From: an uncultured Bacillota bacterium
GTDB taxonomy: Bacteria > Bacillota_I > Bacilli_A > RF39 > UBA660
Length of the DNA: 64,000 nt
Assembly (NCBI GenBank): GCA_945867665.1
Contig: CAMBIR010000001.1
Span: 173,364 to 237,363, forward strand
Direction: 5' to 3'
Both the position numbers and the translations under genes were made by a program. Below, one piece after another: positions 28,452 to 37,225 of the stretch (position 1 is the stretch's first letter; every line of letters begins with the position of its first letter). Under the pieces are notes generated by a model. The model had not been told where the DNA came from. It saw only the letters and a program-made list of their open reading frames with translations, and ran no database searches.

Positions 28452-28519
28452 ATCTGCTTATGAATTGCTAGTATTTTTTTAGAAAGCCACTCTGCTATTG
28501 AATTAAGTATTTTATTCAA
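28424..28519 (-). CDS. Possible 31-residue peptide at the head of the small-ORF cluster
   Basis: A short frame MNKILNSIAEWLSKKILAIH... starts at TTG 28519 with GAGGGG 6 nt upstream, the best SD in this stretch. It looks amphipathic and basic. It overlaps the next ORF by 28 nt. A phenol-soluble-modulin-like or leader peptide is possible but cannot be shown. Confidence 0.3.
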   Translation of the reverse strand: MNKILNSIAEWLSKKILAIHKQICRTKETYI

Positions 28520-28665
28520 GTTAAACCCCTCACTACTCTTTCTATTCTTACTCAAGTAAGTATAACATATGTCTTTTAAAATATATACTCTTTTTCTAAA
28601 ATTAGGTATCCACCATAGTAACTTTTGATTATCATTAATATACTATTACTAGGTAGGTGATAGAA

Positions 28666-28794
28666 ATGTACGGATATGGATATGGTGGTGGCAATTGGTT
28701 TTGGATTATTATTATTGTTTTAATTATTTTCTTTATTTTATTCTGGGGTAATGGTTATAATAACAGAGGACAGGGACCAAACTGCTGTCATTAA
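28666..28794 (+). CDS. Tiny YjcZ-like membrane protein
   Basis: 42 residues: a glycine/tyrosine-rich start (MYGYGYGGGNWFW), one strongly hydrophobic helix, then a polar tail ending PNCCH. This matches the tiny membrane proteins of Bacilli (YjcZ/tiny_TM_bacill type), several of which are made during sporulation. AGGTAGGTGA lies just upstream of the ATG and a hairpin terminator follows directly. The usual family start and the clean transcription signals support a real gene despite its length. Confidence 0.75.
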   Translation: MYGYGYGGGNWFWIIIIVLIIFFILFWGNGYNNRGQGPNCCH

Positions 28795-28797
28795 AAG

Positions 28798-28832
28798 AAG
28801 AGACACTTGATAAAAAAGTGCCTCTTTTCTTT
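28798..28832. terminator. Bidirectional terminator after the YjcZ-like gene
   Basis: AAGAGACACTT and AAGTGCCTCTT pair over 11 bp with one mismatch. The T-rich tail on the plus strand and the A-rich opposite side also serve the convergent glycosyltransferase gene ending at 28831. Confidence 0.75.
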
Positions 28833-30660
28833 AGAAATTATGCTTGCTAAAATATTTGTCTCGATCTAGGGTATGTCCCCATTTCTTTTTCATATATTCT
28901 TGTTCTTTTTTGAATCTCTCTTGTTTATCTTTGCTTGCTTCATATCCCCGACTTTTACTTTCATAATGCATTACTTCTACATTTGACAGGCATACATTAT
29001 AGTATCCTTGGTTTAATATTTTTAAATTTAAATCAACATCGTTTAAAGCGACTTTTAAGTCTTCGTCAAAACCTTTAACTTGTAAAAATTTTTCTTTTTT
29101 TATCATGAGACATGCAGCAGTTACAGCGGTATAGTTATAAGGCATAACTAATCTTCCAAATAATCCGTTGTCCTGATAACTATTTGCAACATAAATATGT
29201 CCTGCAACGCCACCAAAGCCTAAAACAACGCCGGCATGTTGAACTAGTTTATCTGGATATAATAATTTGACTCCAACGCAACCAACATGTTCTTGAGCCG
29301 CATACCCTACCATCCACTCTAGTGTATCTTCTTGAATGATTTTGGTATCATTGTTTAAAAAAAGTAAATATTCTCCCTTAGCGTGTTTAACGCCTTCATT
29401 ATTTAGGGCTGAATAATTAAATTCCTTACTATCACGAATTACTTTAAAATTTTTCTTTTTTTGATATTCTAAAAATAAATCCTTAGTTTCTTTTTCGCAG
29501 CTACCATTATCAATTACAATTATTTCAAAGTTTGAATAAGTATTTTTTTGATATAAAGATTCGAAGCACCTTCTACTTATTTTTGCCTGGTCCCTCATGG
29601 GGATGATAATACTTATTAATGGTTTATTTGTCCAGTATTTTACTAAATAAGTACTTACTCTTTTATTATCGATAACTTCTCCTTTGATTTCTCTTCTCTT
29701 TAAACTATCTTCTAAGGCTTTTTTTCCAGCAAGATAAGCATAACTTTTATTTCCTAAATATCCTGCTGTTGAGGTAGCTGTTTGACGCCAGTGGTATAAA
29801 ACTTTTTCAATATGATAAATTTCTTTTGTTTTTTCCGTTATCCGAAGGAAAAGGTCGTAGTCTTGACTGCCATCATAAGCCTTTCTAAAGCCACCTATTT
29901 TTCTGACTAAGCTTGTTCTTAGGACACATAGATGACAGATATAATTCACTCCCATTAGGGTATCTGGAGAGTAATCTGGTTTGAAGTGAGGTTCCATATA
30001 ATTTCCCTTAAAGTCGATTTTGTCTTCATCACTATAAATCATATCCAGTTTTTTATTTTGGTTTAGAGCCTCTACAACGTAATATAAACTATCTTTTTCA
30101 ATAGTATCATCGTTATCAATTAAGGCGATAAATTCTCCTTTAGCAAGAGAAATTGCGGTATTAGAAGCCTCACTGATGTGCCCATTTTTTTTGCGATAAG
30201 TAACATGAATTTGGTCGTATTTTTGTTCATATTCTTTTAATACTTCGATAGTCTCTTCTAGGGTAGAATGGTCATCACTAATACATATCTCAAAGTTATC
30301 GTAACTTTGGTTTAGTAGGCTATCTAAGCATTCTTTTAATAGGGGCTTTGAAACGTTATAAGTTGGAACAATAAAACTAATTAAGGGGCGATATTTTAAT
30401 TCTTTTCTTTCTATATTTTTTCTTTGTTCTTCTAAATATTTTAAATATGAAGATTGATTTAAAAATAAATTAGAAACTCCCCCTCCTCTTTTTAGGGCAA
30501 CAAAAAATGATTTTAAATATTGCTTCATAATCCGAGGTGGGATTAAAAAGTGATGACGATACCAAGCAAAATAGATGGCTTTTTTACTTAAATATAAAAA
30601 TTTTTCTATTTTTGAAAAAAATTTTCTTTGTAAAAAACTTTGTTTCTTTTTTTCTTCCAT
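28831..30660 (-). CDS. Glycosyltransferase with two GT2 domains
   Basis: 609 residues. A basic N-terminal region (about 1-95) is followed by a first GT-A domain (SFIVPTYNVSKPLLKECL, ISDDHS, ALIDNDD, SDEDKID) and a second (SIIIPMRDQAKISRRCF, VIDNGS, LFLNNDTKI, VMHYES). Tandem GT2 enzymes of this form build wall polysaccharide or rhamnan chains at the inner membrane face. No export signal is seen. It lies 11 bp downstream of a rhamnosyltransferase-like gene, so the two probably act in one surface-glycan pathway. Confidence 0.85.
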   Translation of the reverse strand: MEEKKKQSFLQRKFFSKIEKFLYLSKKAIYFAWYRHHFLIPPRIMKQYLKSFFVALKRGGGVSNLFLNQSSYLKYLEEQRKNIERKELKYRPLISFIVPTYNVSKPLLKECLDSLLNQSYDNFEICISDDHSTLEETIEVLKEYEQKYDQIHVTYRKKNGHISEASNTAISLAKGEFIALIDNDDTIEKDSLYYVVEALNQNKKLDMIYSDEDKIDFKGNYMEPHFKPDYSPDTLMGVNYICHLCVLRTSLVRKIGGFRKAYDGSQDYDLFLRITEKTKEIYHIEKVLYHWRQTATSTAGYLGNKSYAYLAGKKALEDSLKRREIKGEVIDNKRVSTYLVKYWTNKPLISIIIPMRDQAKISRRCFESLYQKNTYSNFEIIVIDNGSCEKETKDLFLEYQKKKNFKVIRDSKEFNYSALNNEGVKHAKGEYLLFLNNDTKIIQEDTLEWMVGYAAQEHVGCVGVKLLYPDKLVQHAGVVLGFGGVAGHIYVANSYQDNGLFGRLVMPYNYTAVTAACLMIKKEKFLQVKGFDEDLKVALNDVDLNLKILNQGYYNVCLSNVEVMHYESKSRGYEASKDKQERFKKEQEYMKKKWGHTLDRDKYFSKHNF

Positions 30661-30671
30661 AACAATCCCTC

Positions 30672-31814
30672 TTATTTCATTATTTTTTGATAACTTTCTA
30701 CAATTTTATCCCAAGTAAAGTTTTCCTTAATATGTTTTTTTGCTTTAGGAGAAAGTTCTTTTTTCTTATCATTTAGTAATTTTGTATCATTTAATATTTT
30801 GGTTAGACTATTTTTTTCTTTAAAGTAAAGGGCATTATCCTCTCCGATATCATGGTTAAAGCAAACATCATATAAAATATTTAAATCAGTTAAGGATAGG
30901 GCCTCTATTAAGCTAGGATTCGTTCCGCCTACGGAATGTCCATGGATATAGAGATATGCATTTTTTCGAATGGTTGCCAGTTTAATTTGGTCATATACTC
31001 CATCAATAAAAATAATTCTTTCATCACGCGCACATCCTGTTATTTTTAATAGCTCAGCGTAATAATTACTACTACTTAGATTGGTAATAATCACCAATTT
31101 TTTCTTGATTTTACTCTTCATAAATTCTTCTATTACCAACTCATAATTATTCTCAGGAACGCATCTTCCTACCATTAAAAGATAGTCATCTTTTTTTAAG
31201 TGATATTCTTTTAAAATTTTTTCTTCATCAATTTTGGTAAAATCATAAAAATTGGTTCCATAGGCAATGTATGTTGTTTTTGTATTTTTATACTTTTTTT
31301 GAATATATGCCTCAATGCCTAGGCCATCACAGATAACTAAATCGGCATTTCTTATCATCGACCACTCGGATAGCAAAAAGCACCACTGAATGATTTTGTT
31401 CCACTTACTTCTTAAGTGTTCTAAGCCATCAGGATTGATATAAATTTTGATTTGGTATTTTTTTCTTAGGCTATGATTAAACGCTAGTAAGGGTCCTAAT
31501 TTTAGACCTAGAATATAAATATATGCATTCATTATTTTATTTTTTTTAATATAACTAAGCGTACTTAAATAGGACTTTATGGTATAAAAAAACATTTTAG
31601 CACTACTATTTGTCTTGGTATAAAAATAATAAATAAATAAATGATTATTTATTTTTTTTAAAGTTTTATCTTTTTTCTTATCGCAAGTTAGCTCTCCTAC
31701 ATAAATTGTGGTATCCTCATCGTGATAGTGGTCAACTAGATTGGTAACGAAAGTTTCCCAACCTCCATATTTGGCTTGGTAGCCTCTTGAACCTAAAATA
31801 AAGATATTCTTCAT
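30672..31814 (-). CDS. GT4 glycosyltransferase with DUF1972 N-terminus (rhamnosyltransferase-like)
   Basis: 380 residues. The N-terminus GSRGYQAKYGGWETFVTNL is characteristic of the DUF1972/rhamnosyltransferase family, including enzymes that start rhamnose-rich wall polysaccharides. The C-terminal GT-B half has LMVGRCVPENNYELVIE and HGHSVGGTNPSLIEAL with the nucleotide-sugar Glu. The real sugar donor is unknown. It is the first gene of the two-glycosyltransferase unit. Confidence 0.83.
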   Translation of the reverse strand: MKNIFILGSRGYQAKYGGWETFVTNLVDHYHDEDTTIYVGELTCDKKKDKTLKKINNHLFIYYFYTKTNSSAKMFFYTIKSYLSTLSYIKKNKIMNAYIYILGLKLGPLLAFNHSLRKKYQIKIYINPDGLEHLRSKWNKIIQWCFLLSEWSMIRNADLVICDGLGIEAYIQKKYKNTKTTYIAYGTNFYDFTKIDEEKILKEYHLKKDDYLLMVGRCVPENNYELVIEEFMKSKIKKKLVIITNLSSSNYYAELLKITGCARDERIIFIDGVYDQIKLATIRKNAYLYIHGHSVGGTNPSLIEALSLTDLNILYDVCFNHDIGEDNALYFKEKNSLTKILNDTKLLNDKKKELSPKAKKHIKENFTWDKIVESYQKIMK

Positions 31815-31916
31815 GTTTTTCCTTCTTTCTAGATAATACTTAAGTTAATTATATCAAAAAAAAAGAGAATCTTCTATACTATTTTTCTCGTATTATTCTT
31901 TTTTTATGTTTTTTAA

Positions 31917-31952
31917 ATAAAAAAGAAAGAAACATTATTTTGAATCTTTCTT
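31917..31952 (-). terminator. Terminator of the rpsO-pnp operon
   Basis: On the minus strand AAGAAAGA and TCTTTCTT pair across a loop, followed by TTTTTTAT. The stem overlaps the last codons of pnp. Confidence 0.6.
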
Positions 31953-34085
31953 GCTATTTTTTAAAAGTACTTCTTTTCTAGATAAATTTAGTTTTCCCTT
32001 TTTGTCATATCCGGTTGCGATAGCGATGACTTCGTCCCCTACTTTTAAGATGTCGCTTACTTTATCAATTCGTTTGGTATCTAGTTGGGAGATATGAATT
32101 AAGCCTTCACAACCCGGCCATAACTCAACAAAGGCGCCAAATTCTTGAATAGATACCACTTTGCAAGTATATGTTTTGCCAATTTCTACTTCTTTTACAA
32201 TATCTTCAATCATGGCTATGGTCTTTTTAATAATTTCTTGATTATTATGGTAGACGATTACTCTACCATCATCTTCTAAATCTACTTTAACCGCATCTTT
32301 ATCTTGAACAGTTTTAACATTAGAAGCTTCTAGGATTATCTTGGTTATCATTTCACCACCACGACCAATAACATCTTTAATCTTTTCGGGATTGATTTGA
32401 ATGGTTTCTATTTTAGGGGCATATTTAGATAATTCTTTTCTTGGAGTTGGAATAACACTTTCCATTAAGTCTAAAATTTGCATTCTTGCCTTTTTTGCTT
32501 GCGACAAAGCTTCACTTAAAATTTCTCGGCTAACGCCTTTTATCTTAATATCCATTTGCATCGCACAAATTCCATTTCTCGTTCCTGCTACTTTAAAGTC
32601 CATGTCTCCCATATGGTCTTCTAATCCTTGGATATCCGTTAAGATTGTATATTTGTCACCTTTTGTGATTAGTCCCATTGCGATTCCAGCTACTGGGGCT
32701 TTAATTGGAACGCCTGCTGCCATTAGTGATAAGCAACCAGCACAAATGGATGCTTGAGAGGAAGAACCATTACTTTCTAAGACTTCACTAACGACACGAA
32801 TGGTATAAGGGAATTCTTCTTCGCTGGGAATGACTTGTGATAATGCTCTTTCTCCTAGAGCACCGTGGCCAATTTCCCTTCGACCAGGGGCACCATATCT
32901 TCCTGTTTCTCCGACAGAAAATGAAGGAAAATTGTAGTGATGCATAAACCGTTTTTCTTCTTCTATTCCTAGTCCATCTAAGATTTGATGTTCCCCTAGG
33001 GCACCTAGAGTTGTTGTAGATAAAACTTGGGTTTGACCTCTGGTGAATAGTCCTGAGCCATGCGTTCTTGGTAAGATATCAATTCTAGCAGATAATGGTC
33101 TTATCTCATCCATTTTTCTTCCGTCAGGGCGAATATGTTCTTCTGTAATCAGTCTTCTTACTTCTTCTGCTTCAATATTATCTACGATTTTTTTGACGTC
33201 GCTAGTAATTTTTTCTTTGTTTTCTTCATCTTGATATTTTTCTTTAAAGAAAGTGATGGTCTCTTCTTTTACAGAATCAATAGCGGCGTATTTTTCTAGT
33301 TTATCTTTAATTTGAATAGCAGCACACATTTTTTCTTTGGCATACTCTTCTACTTCTTGAACCAATTCTTTATTTAACTCGGCCAAAACGACTTCTATTT
33401 TTTCCTTGCCAACACACTCAATAATTTCTTCTTGGAAAGCTACTAATTTTTTGATGGCTTCATGTCCTGCCATAATGGCTTCTATCATTAATTCTTCGGA
33501 TACTTCATGAGAGCCAGACTCTACCATATTAATTGCATCTTTCGTTCCTGCTACTGATAGGTTGATATCACTTTTTTCTAGTTCAGTAACGCTAGGGTTG
33601 ATGATAAACTTGCCATCAACATGCCCAACTACTACTCCAGCAACTGGTCCATCAAAAGGAATATTACTAATAGATAAACATAATGATGAACCAAAAAGGG
33701 CTGTCATTTCTGGTGTACAATCTTGGTCTACAGATAAAACGGTATTAATGACTTGAACTTCATTTCTAAATCCTTCTTTAAATAAAGGACGAATGGGACG
33801 GTCAATTAATCTAGCAGCCAAAATGGCTTGTTCTGTCGGCCTTCCTTCTCTTTTAATAAATCCTCCAGGAATTTTTCCTACTGAATAGAATTTTTCTTGA
33901 TAATTAATCGTTAAAGGAAAGAAATCTGCAGTTGTGGCATTATTACTCATGACACAGGCTGAGAGAATTACTGTGTCGTCATAACGAACTAGACAGGCTG
34001 CATTTGCTTGTTTGGCTAGTTCCCCTATTTCAACGGTAATTTTTCTTGTTCCTAAAACGAATTCAAATACTTTTTTTTCTTCCAT
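31935..34085 (-). CDS. pnp: Polyribonucleotide nucleotidyltransferase (PNPase)
   Basis: 716 residues. Two RNase PH-like domains are joined by a helical linker; the first has [20 protein letters not shown] and the second [18 protein letters not shown] domain ([10 protein letters not shown]) and an S1 domain ([18 protein letters not shown]) follow. It performs phosphate-dependent 3'-5' RNA decay as a trimer. It follows rpsO, an arrangement widespread in bacteria, with a stem-loop in the gap. Confidence 0.98.
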   Translation of the reverse strand: MEEKKVFEFVLGTRKITVEIGELAKQANAACLVRYDDTVILSACVMSNNATTADFFPLTINYQEKFYSVGKIPGGFIKREGRPTEQAILAARLIDRPIRPLFKEGFRNEVQVINTVLSVDQDCTPEMTALFGSSLCLSISNIPFDGPVAGVVVGHVDGKFIINPSVTELEKSDINLSVAGTKDAINMVESGSHEVSEELMIEAIMAGHEAIKKLVAFQEEIIECVGKEKIEVVLAELNKELVQEVEEYAKEKMCAAIQIKDKLEKYAAIDSVKEETITFFKEKYQDEENKEKITSDVKKIVDNIEAEEVRRLITEEHIRPDGRKMDEIRPLSARIDILPRTHGSGLFTRGQTQVLSTTTLGALGEHQILDGLGIEEEKRFMHHYNFPSFSVGETGRYGAPGRREIGHGALGERALSQVIPSEEEFPYTIRVVSEVLESNGSSSQASICAGCLSLMAAGVPIKAPVAGIAMGLITKGDKYTILTDIQGLEDHMGDMDFKVAGTRNGICAMQMDIKIKGVSREILSEALSQAKKARMQILDLMESVIPTPRKELSKYAPKIETIQINPEKIKDVIGRGGEMITKIILEASNVKTVQDKDAVKVDLEDDGRVIVYHNNQEIIKKTIAMIEDIVKEVEIGKTYTCKVVSIQEFGAFVELWPGCEGLIHISQLDTKRIDKVSDILKVGDEVIAIATGYDKKGKLNLSRKEVLLKNSKKDSK

Positions 34086-34108
34086 AACTAAATCCTTCCT
34101 AAAATAAA

Positions 34109-34130
34109 GACACTCTTTTTCTGGAGTGCC
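34109..34130 (-). terminator. Stem-loop between rpsO and pnp
   Basis: On the minus strand GGCACTC, 8 nt and GAGTGTC form a 7-bp stem followed by TTTATTTT. The position matches the known rpsO attenuator/RNase processing hairpin upstream of pnp. Confidence 0.7.
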
Positions 34131-34138
34131 TACATTTT

Positions 34139-34408
34139 TTACTTTCTTAAGCCTAATTTGCTAACAACAGCACGATATCTTTTAACGTCAGTTTTTACAA
34201 GATAGTCAAGTAAACTTCTTCTTTTTCCAACTTTCATTAAAAGTCCTCTTTTAGAGTGTTTATCTTGCTTATTGTTTTTTAAGTGTTCTGTTAAAGCTTC
34301 AATTTCCTTTGTTAAAATAGCAATTTGAACTTCTGGAGAACCAGTATCTTTTTCATCTCTTGCAAATTCTTTAATAATATTTTGCTTTACTTCTTTTGTT
34401 AATGCCAT
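34139..34408 (-). CDS. rpsO: 30S ribosomal protein S15
   Basis: 89 residues, full length. [21 protein letters not shown] and [20 protein letters not shown] are the signature stretches. It binds the 16S rRNA central domain. AAGGAGG lies 7 nt before the ATG. A leader of roughly 75 nt with a long hairpin precedes it and probably serves autoregulation. Confidence 0.98.
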   Translation of the reverse strand: MALTKEVKQNIIKEFARDEKDTGSPEVQIAILTKEIEALTEHLKNNKQDKHSKRGLLMKVGKRRSLLDYLVKTDVKRYRAVVSKLGLRK

Positions 34409-34435
34409 GTCTTTTCCTCCTTATATTAGATTACA

Positions 34436-34481
34436 CCGATTACTTAGAAAGTGTTTAGAGGTACAGATTTCCAAGTAATGG
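34436..34481 (-). promoter_or_regulatory. rpsO leader hairpin (candidate S15 autoregulatory RNA)
   Basis: On the minus strand ATTACTTGGAAA and TTTCTAAGTAAT (34468-34479 and 34439-34450) pair over 12 bp with one G-U, closed by CC/GG. The hairpin lies between promoter and SD. S15 binds its own leader in several bacteria, with different structures in different groups. Confidence 0.6.
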
Positions 34482-34490
34482 AACAATTTA

Positions 34491-34519
34491 ATTGTAATAT
34501 AAATTGAAAAATATTGCAA
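34491..34519 (-). promoter_or_regulatory. Promoter of rpsO-pnp
   Basis: On the minus strand TTGCAA (34514-34519), 17 nt and TACAAT (34491-34496), giving a leader of roughly 75 nt. Confidence 0.6.
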
Positions 34520-34605
34520 GGTATTTTGTAAAAAATACTTCTAATTCTGGATTCTTTGGGTAAAATTTTATCCTAGAGTAATTTTTTAATTAATTTTTAT
34601 CTCTT

Positions 34606-35625
34606 CTATTGTTCTTGAATTTTTCCCTCTAATAAGTTTTTATAGAGTTTTACTAACTTCTCTCCTACTATTTTGCTATCTTTTTGAATGGCTTTTTGGT
34701 AGCCTACTTCTTGTAAACTAGGTAATTCTCCTTGAAGTATTTTTCGTATCTTAACTTCAAATTCATCAAGTGTTTTGGCTTTATAGACTTCTTTATCGGT
34801 AATAAACTCTTCAAAGACAGGAATATCTCTTACTAAAGTTTTGGTTTTAGCGGCTAATGCTTCTAGAATAGGAATACCTTCGGTTTCTTCTAGGGTTGGA
34901 AAAAGGTAAAGGTCAGCTCCACTGTAGGCTTTTCTTAAGAATTCTTGTTCGACGTATCCGGCAAAGATCAAATTATCTAACTTGGTGGTTACAGCTTTTT
35001 TGATTTCTTTAGGAACTAATTTTAAATCGAGGTAGCCAAACCATATAAACTTATACTCTGGCATTCTTTTGGCTAATTCGACAAAGTCTAAGATACCTTT
35101 TCTTTTTAAATATAGTCCTACTCCCATGATGACTTTATCATTTTCTTGATAATGATATTTGTTTCGAAATTCTTCACGATATTTATCGCTATGCTTAAAA
35201 AAGTCAGCGTGAATTCCATTTGAAATAACATAGATTGGTTTATTTAAATGATAATTTGTTAAAAGTCGCTTGGAATATTCGGTTGGTGTAATAATAATAT
35301 CTCCTAGGCGATAGCATTTGCATATCCACCACTTAAAAATTGGGGCGATTTGGTTGGAAAAAAGAAAGGAATTTCTAAAATCTTCTTCGGTTGAATGGGC
35401 ATGGTAAACTATCTTTTTTCCCATTTTTTTGGCTTTTTTCGCTAAAGCATAACTTTTTAATAGATACCAGTTAATGTGAACGATATCAACGCTTTCTAAT
35501 TCTTTAGAGTCGCAAGTATATTCAATGTGATTTTTTTCTAGGGCATTTATTTGATGCTCAACGGCTTTTCCTAGGCCAGATTTACCAACAGTTTTTAGGC
35601 CTTCGGTGTATAATAATATTTTCAT
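34606..35625 (-). CDS. GT4 glycolipid glycosyltransferase, CpoA-like
   Basis: 339 residues. The sequence follows the pneumococcal CpoA pattern closely: MKILLYTEGLKTVGKSGLG at the start, then HAHSTEEDFRNSFLFSNQIA, IITPTEYSK, VMGVGLYLKRKG and EETEGIPILEALA. CpoA adds a galactose to monoglucosyl-diacylglycerol, giving the diglycosyl lipid used as membrane glycolipid and lipoteichoic-acid anchor. I infer the same class of reaction at the inner membrane face; the sugar is not certain. AAGGAGAG precedes the ATG. It stands upstream of rpsO with a gap of about 200 bp. Confidence 0.82.
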   Translation of the reverse strand: MKILLYTEGLKTVGKSGLGKAVEHQINALEKNHIEYTCDSKELESVDIVHINWYLLKSYALAKKAKKMGKKIVYHAHSTEEDFRNSFLFSNQIAPIFKWWICKCYRLGDIIITPTEYSKRLLTNYHLNKPIYVISNGIHADFFKHSDKYREEFRNKYHYQENDKVIMGVGLYLKRKGILDFVELAKRMPEYKFIWFGYLDLKLVPKEIKKAVTTKLDNLIFAGYVEQEFLRKAYSGADLYLFPTLEETEGIPILEALAAKTKTLVRDIPVFEEFITDKEVYKAKTLDEFEVKIRKILQGELPSLQEVGYQKAIQKDSKIVGEKLVKLYKNLLEGKIQEQ

Positions 35626-35714
35626 AGTCTCTCCTTTTTTTTGATTTTTTTACTTTAGATGGTTTAATTCATGACTTAATTAAATGTTATCATAAATAAT
35701 CTAGAAAGCCAATA

Positions 35715-35749
35715 AAAATACATAATATTTTCTAGATATTGTGTATTTT
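35715..35749. repeat. Inverted repeat, left of the fic remnant
   Basis: AAAATACATAATA and TATTGTGTATTTT form an almost perfect 13-bp inverted repeat with a short loop. It resembles the repeat at 36994-37030 on the other side of the broken fic gene. Confidence 0.6.
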
Positions 35750-35800
35750 ATCTTTTTTATCATTTTTGCACAGTAACGGTAGAGCTACATTTATATCAAT

Positions 35801-35824
35801 GTTCGAATAATTCTTTAATAGTGC
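35801..35824 (+). repeat. 24-bp direct repeat, left copy (possible attachment site)
   Basis: The 24-bp sequence matches 37100-37123 at 21 positions. The right copy includes the 3' end of tRNA-Arg, which is how duplicated integration sites usually look. The shared core is ATTCTTTAAT. Confidence 0.5.
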
Positions 35825-35882
35825 AGTGCCATAGGGAACTACATCTTTTTTAGCGGATATATTATACAACCTCTAAATCTGA

Positions 35883-36948
35883 TTATAACACGTCTTTCCC
35901 AACAAATATATTATAAATTTCGTTATATTTATAAGCTAATTTAGCATAACTTGAATCTGGAACTAATATTTGTAAATCAACTAATTGGTCAATTAAATTT
36001 GAAACTGTATTTCTTGAAACTCCAGATTCATCTTCTATTTCTTTTTTTTGTAAAAACAATTTGATGTAATATTGCTGGCATAATTCTAAATATGGCATTA
36101 CTATTTAAACTTTTTACTTTTTCTAAATCTTTAGTGTATATTTTCTTTATTCTATTTATCTTTGCAATATAATTATTGCATTGTTCTATAATACATTATA
36201 GAAAAAATTTAATGAAACCTATCATATTACCATTTCTGTTCTCATTTAAAAATTTATGATAACTTGGTTTATATGATTCAATAACCTCTGATAAAAACAA
36301 GATTGGTTCATCATTTGTTAAATATGCTAATTGTATAGGTATTAATGCTCTTCCAAGTCTACCATTACCATCTCTATATGCATGAATTGTTTCAAATTGA
36401 GAATGTGAAATAGCTAAATTAATAAACAAGGGATCAATATATTTATCATTCATATAATTAAATAAATTGTCTAGCAATAATGGTACTTCTTCTGGAAGAG
36501 GTGGAATGAATATTGCTTCTTCAATTGAACATCTCTTTGGACCAATCCAATTTTGAATTGTGCGAATTTTTCCTGGTTCTTTTTTATTGCCCCTAACACT
36601 ATTTAATAATATTTTATGAATATCGTAGTAAACATTAAATTGAGATTATTATTTTTTATATACTCTTTAGGGTATGATATAACTTCTTTTAGGTTTTCAA
36701 TTTCACTTTTATCATCATTATTAGCCATATATTTTAAAAAGTACATTTATTTATGTTCCTTCTATTTGCGTAGATTTTAAACTTTCACTAAGTATTATTG
36801 AATCTAAAAAGTATTTAGAATTAAATTCAATATTTTTTATAAGCGATTTATATTCCCCATACTTCTCGTTTGATTCAGCAAGTAATCTTAATAATTCTTT
36901 ATCAGAATTATACTCTATAGGAAGTTTTTTCACTTTTATTGGTTCCAT
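35883..36948 (-). pseudogene. Broken fic gene (Fic-family AMP transferase remnant)
   Basis: Pieces in order: an N-terminal Fic domain (from ATG 36948 after AGGTGA) with ESLKSTQIEGT, which contains the SxxxEG inhibitory motif of class II Fic proteins; a segment with IHKILLNSVRGNKKEPGKIR and QNWIGPKR; the catalytic core HAYRDGNGRLGR; and a C-terminal winged helix (SGVSRNTVSNLIDQLVDL). The reading frame is broken by TAA at 36751-36753, a frame change near 36650, TAA at 36196-36198 and another frame change near 36100. The core has Y where most Fic motifs have F. Intact Fic proteins modify targets with AMP. This copy cannot make the full protein. Confidence 0.85.
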
Positions 36949-36993
36949 TCTCATCACCTAATATTATTATATATTTTTTTATATTTTTACAGC

Positions 36994-37030
36994 AAAAATG
37001 CACAATATTTTTTAATTATTGTGCATTTTA
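36994..37030. repeat. Inverted repeat, right of the fic remnant
   Basis: AAAAATGCACAATA and TATTGTGCATTTTA form a perfect stem of about 14 bp. It could terminate transcription in either direction. Half of the motif (TTATTGTGCATTTT) recurs at about 37065-37079. Confidence 0.65.
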
Positions 37031-37099
37031 TATGATTTTTGATATCATTATACCCATTTATTTTATTGTGCATTTTTATAAGAAAGAACTTTAAAAAAA

Positions 37100-37123
37100 G
37101 TTCAAATTATTCTTTAATGGTGC
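37100..37123 (+). repeat. 24-bp direct repeat, right copy, overlapping the tRNA-Arg 3' end
   Basis: Matches 35801-35824 at 21 of 24 positions and runs into the CCA end of the tRNA gene. The enclosed segment of about 1.3 kb holds only the broken fic gene. Confidence 0.5.
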
Positions 37124-37194
37124 CCATAATGAGATTCAAACTCATGACCTTTTCCTTCGGAGGGAAACGCTCTATTCAGCTGAGCTATATGGGC
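37118..37194 (-). tRNA. tRNA-Arg (anticodon CCG)
   Basis: A 77-nt cloverleaf with encoded CCA. Acceptor GCCCATA/TATGGGC, D arm GCTC/GAGC, anticodon stem TTTCC/GGAAA with loop CTCCGAA (anticodon CCG, reads CGG), T arm ATGAG/CTCAT with TTTGAAT loop. All stems pair. Confidence 0.96.
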
Positions 37195-37196
37195 AT

Positions 37197-37225
37197 AAAA
37201 AGTAGTTCTAGAATAGAACTATTTT
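37197..37225 (-). terminator. Terminator of the DUF7666-like gene
   Basis: On the minus strand TAGTTCTA, TTC and TAGAACTA form a stem followed by CTTTTTAT, 3 bp before the tRNA gene begins. Confidence 0.65.
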
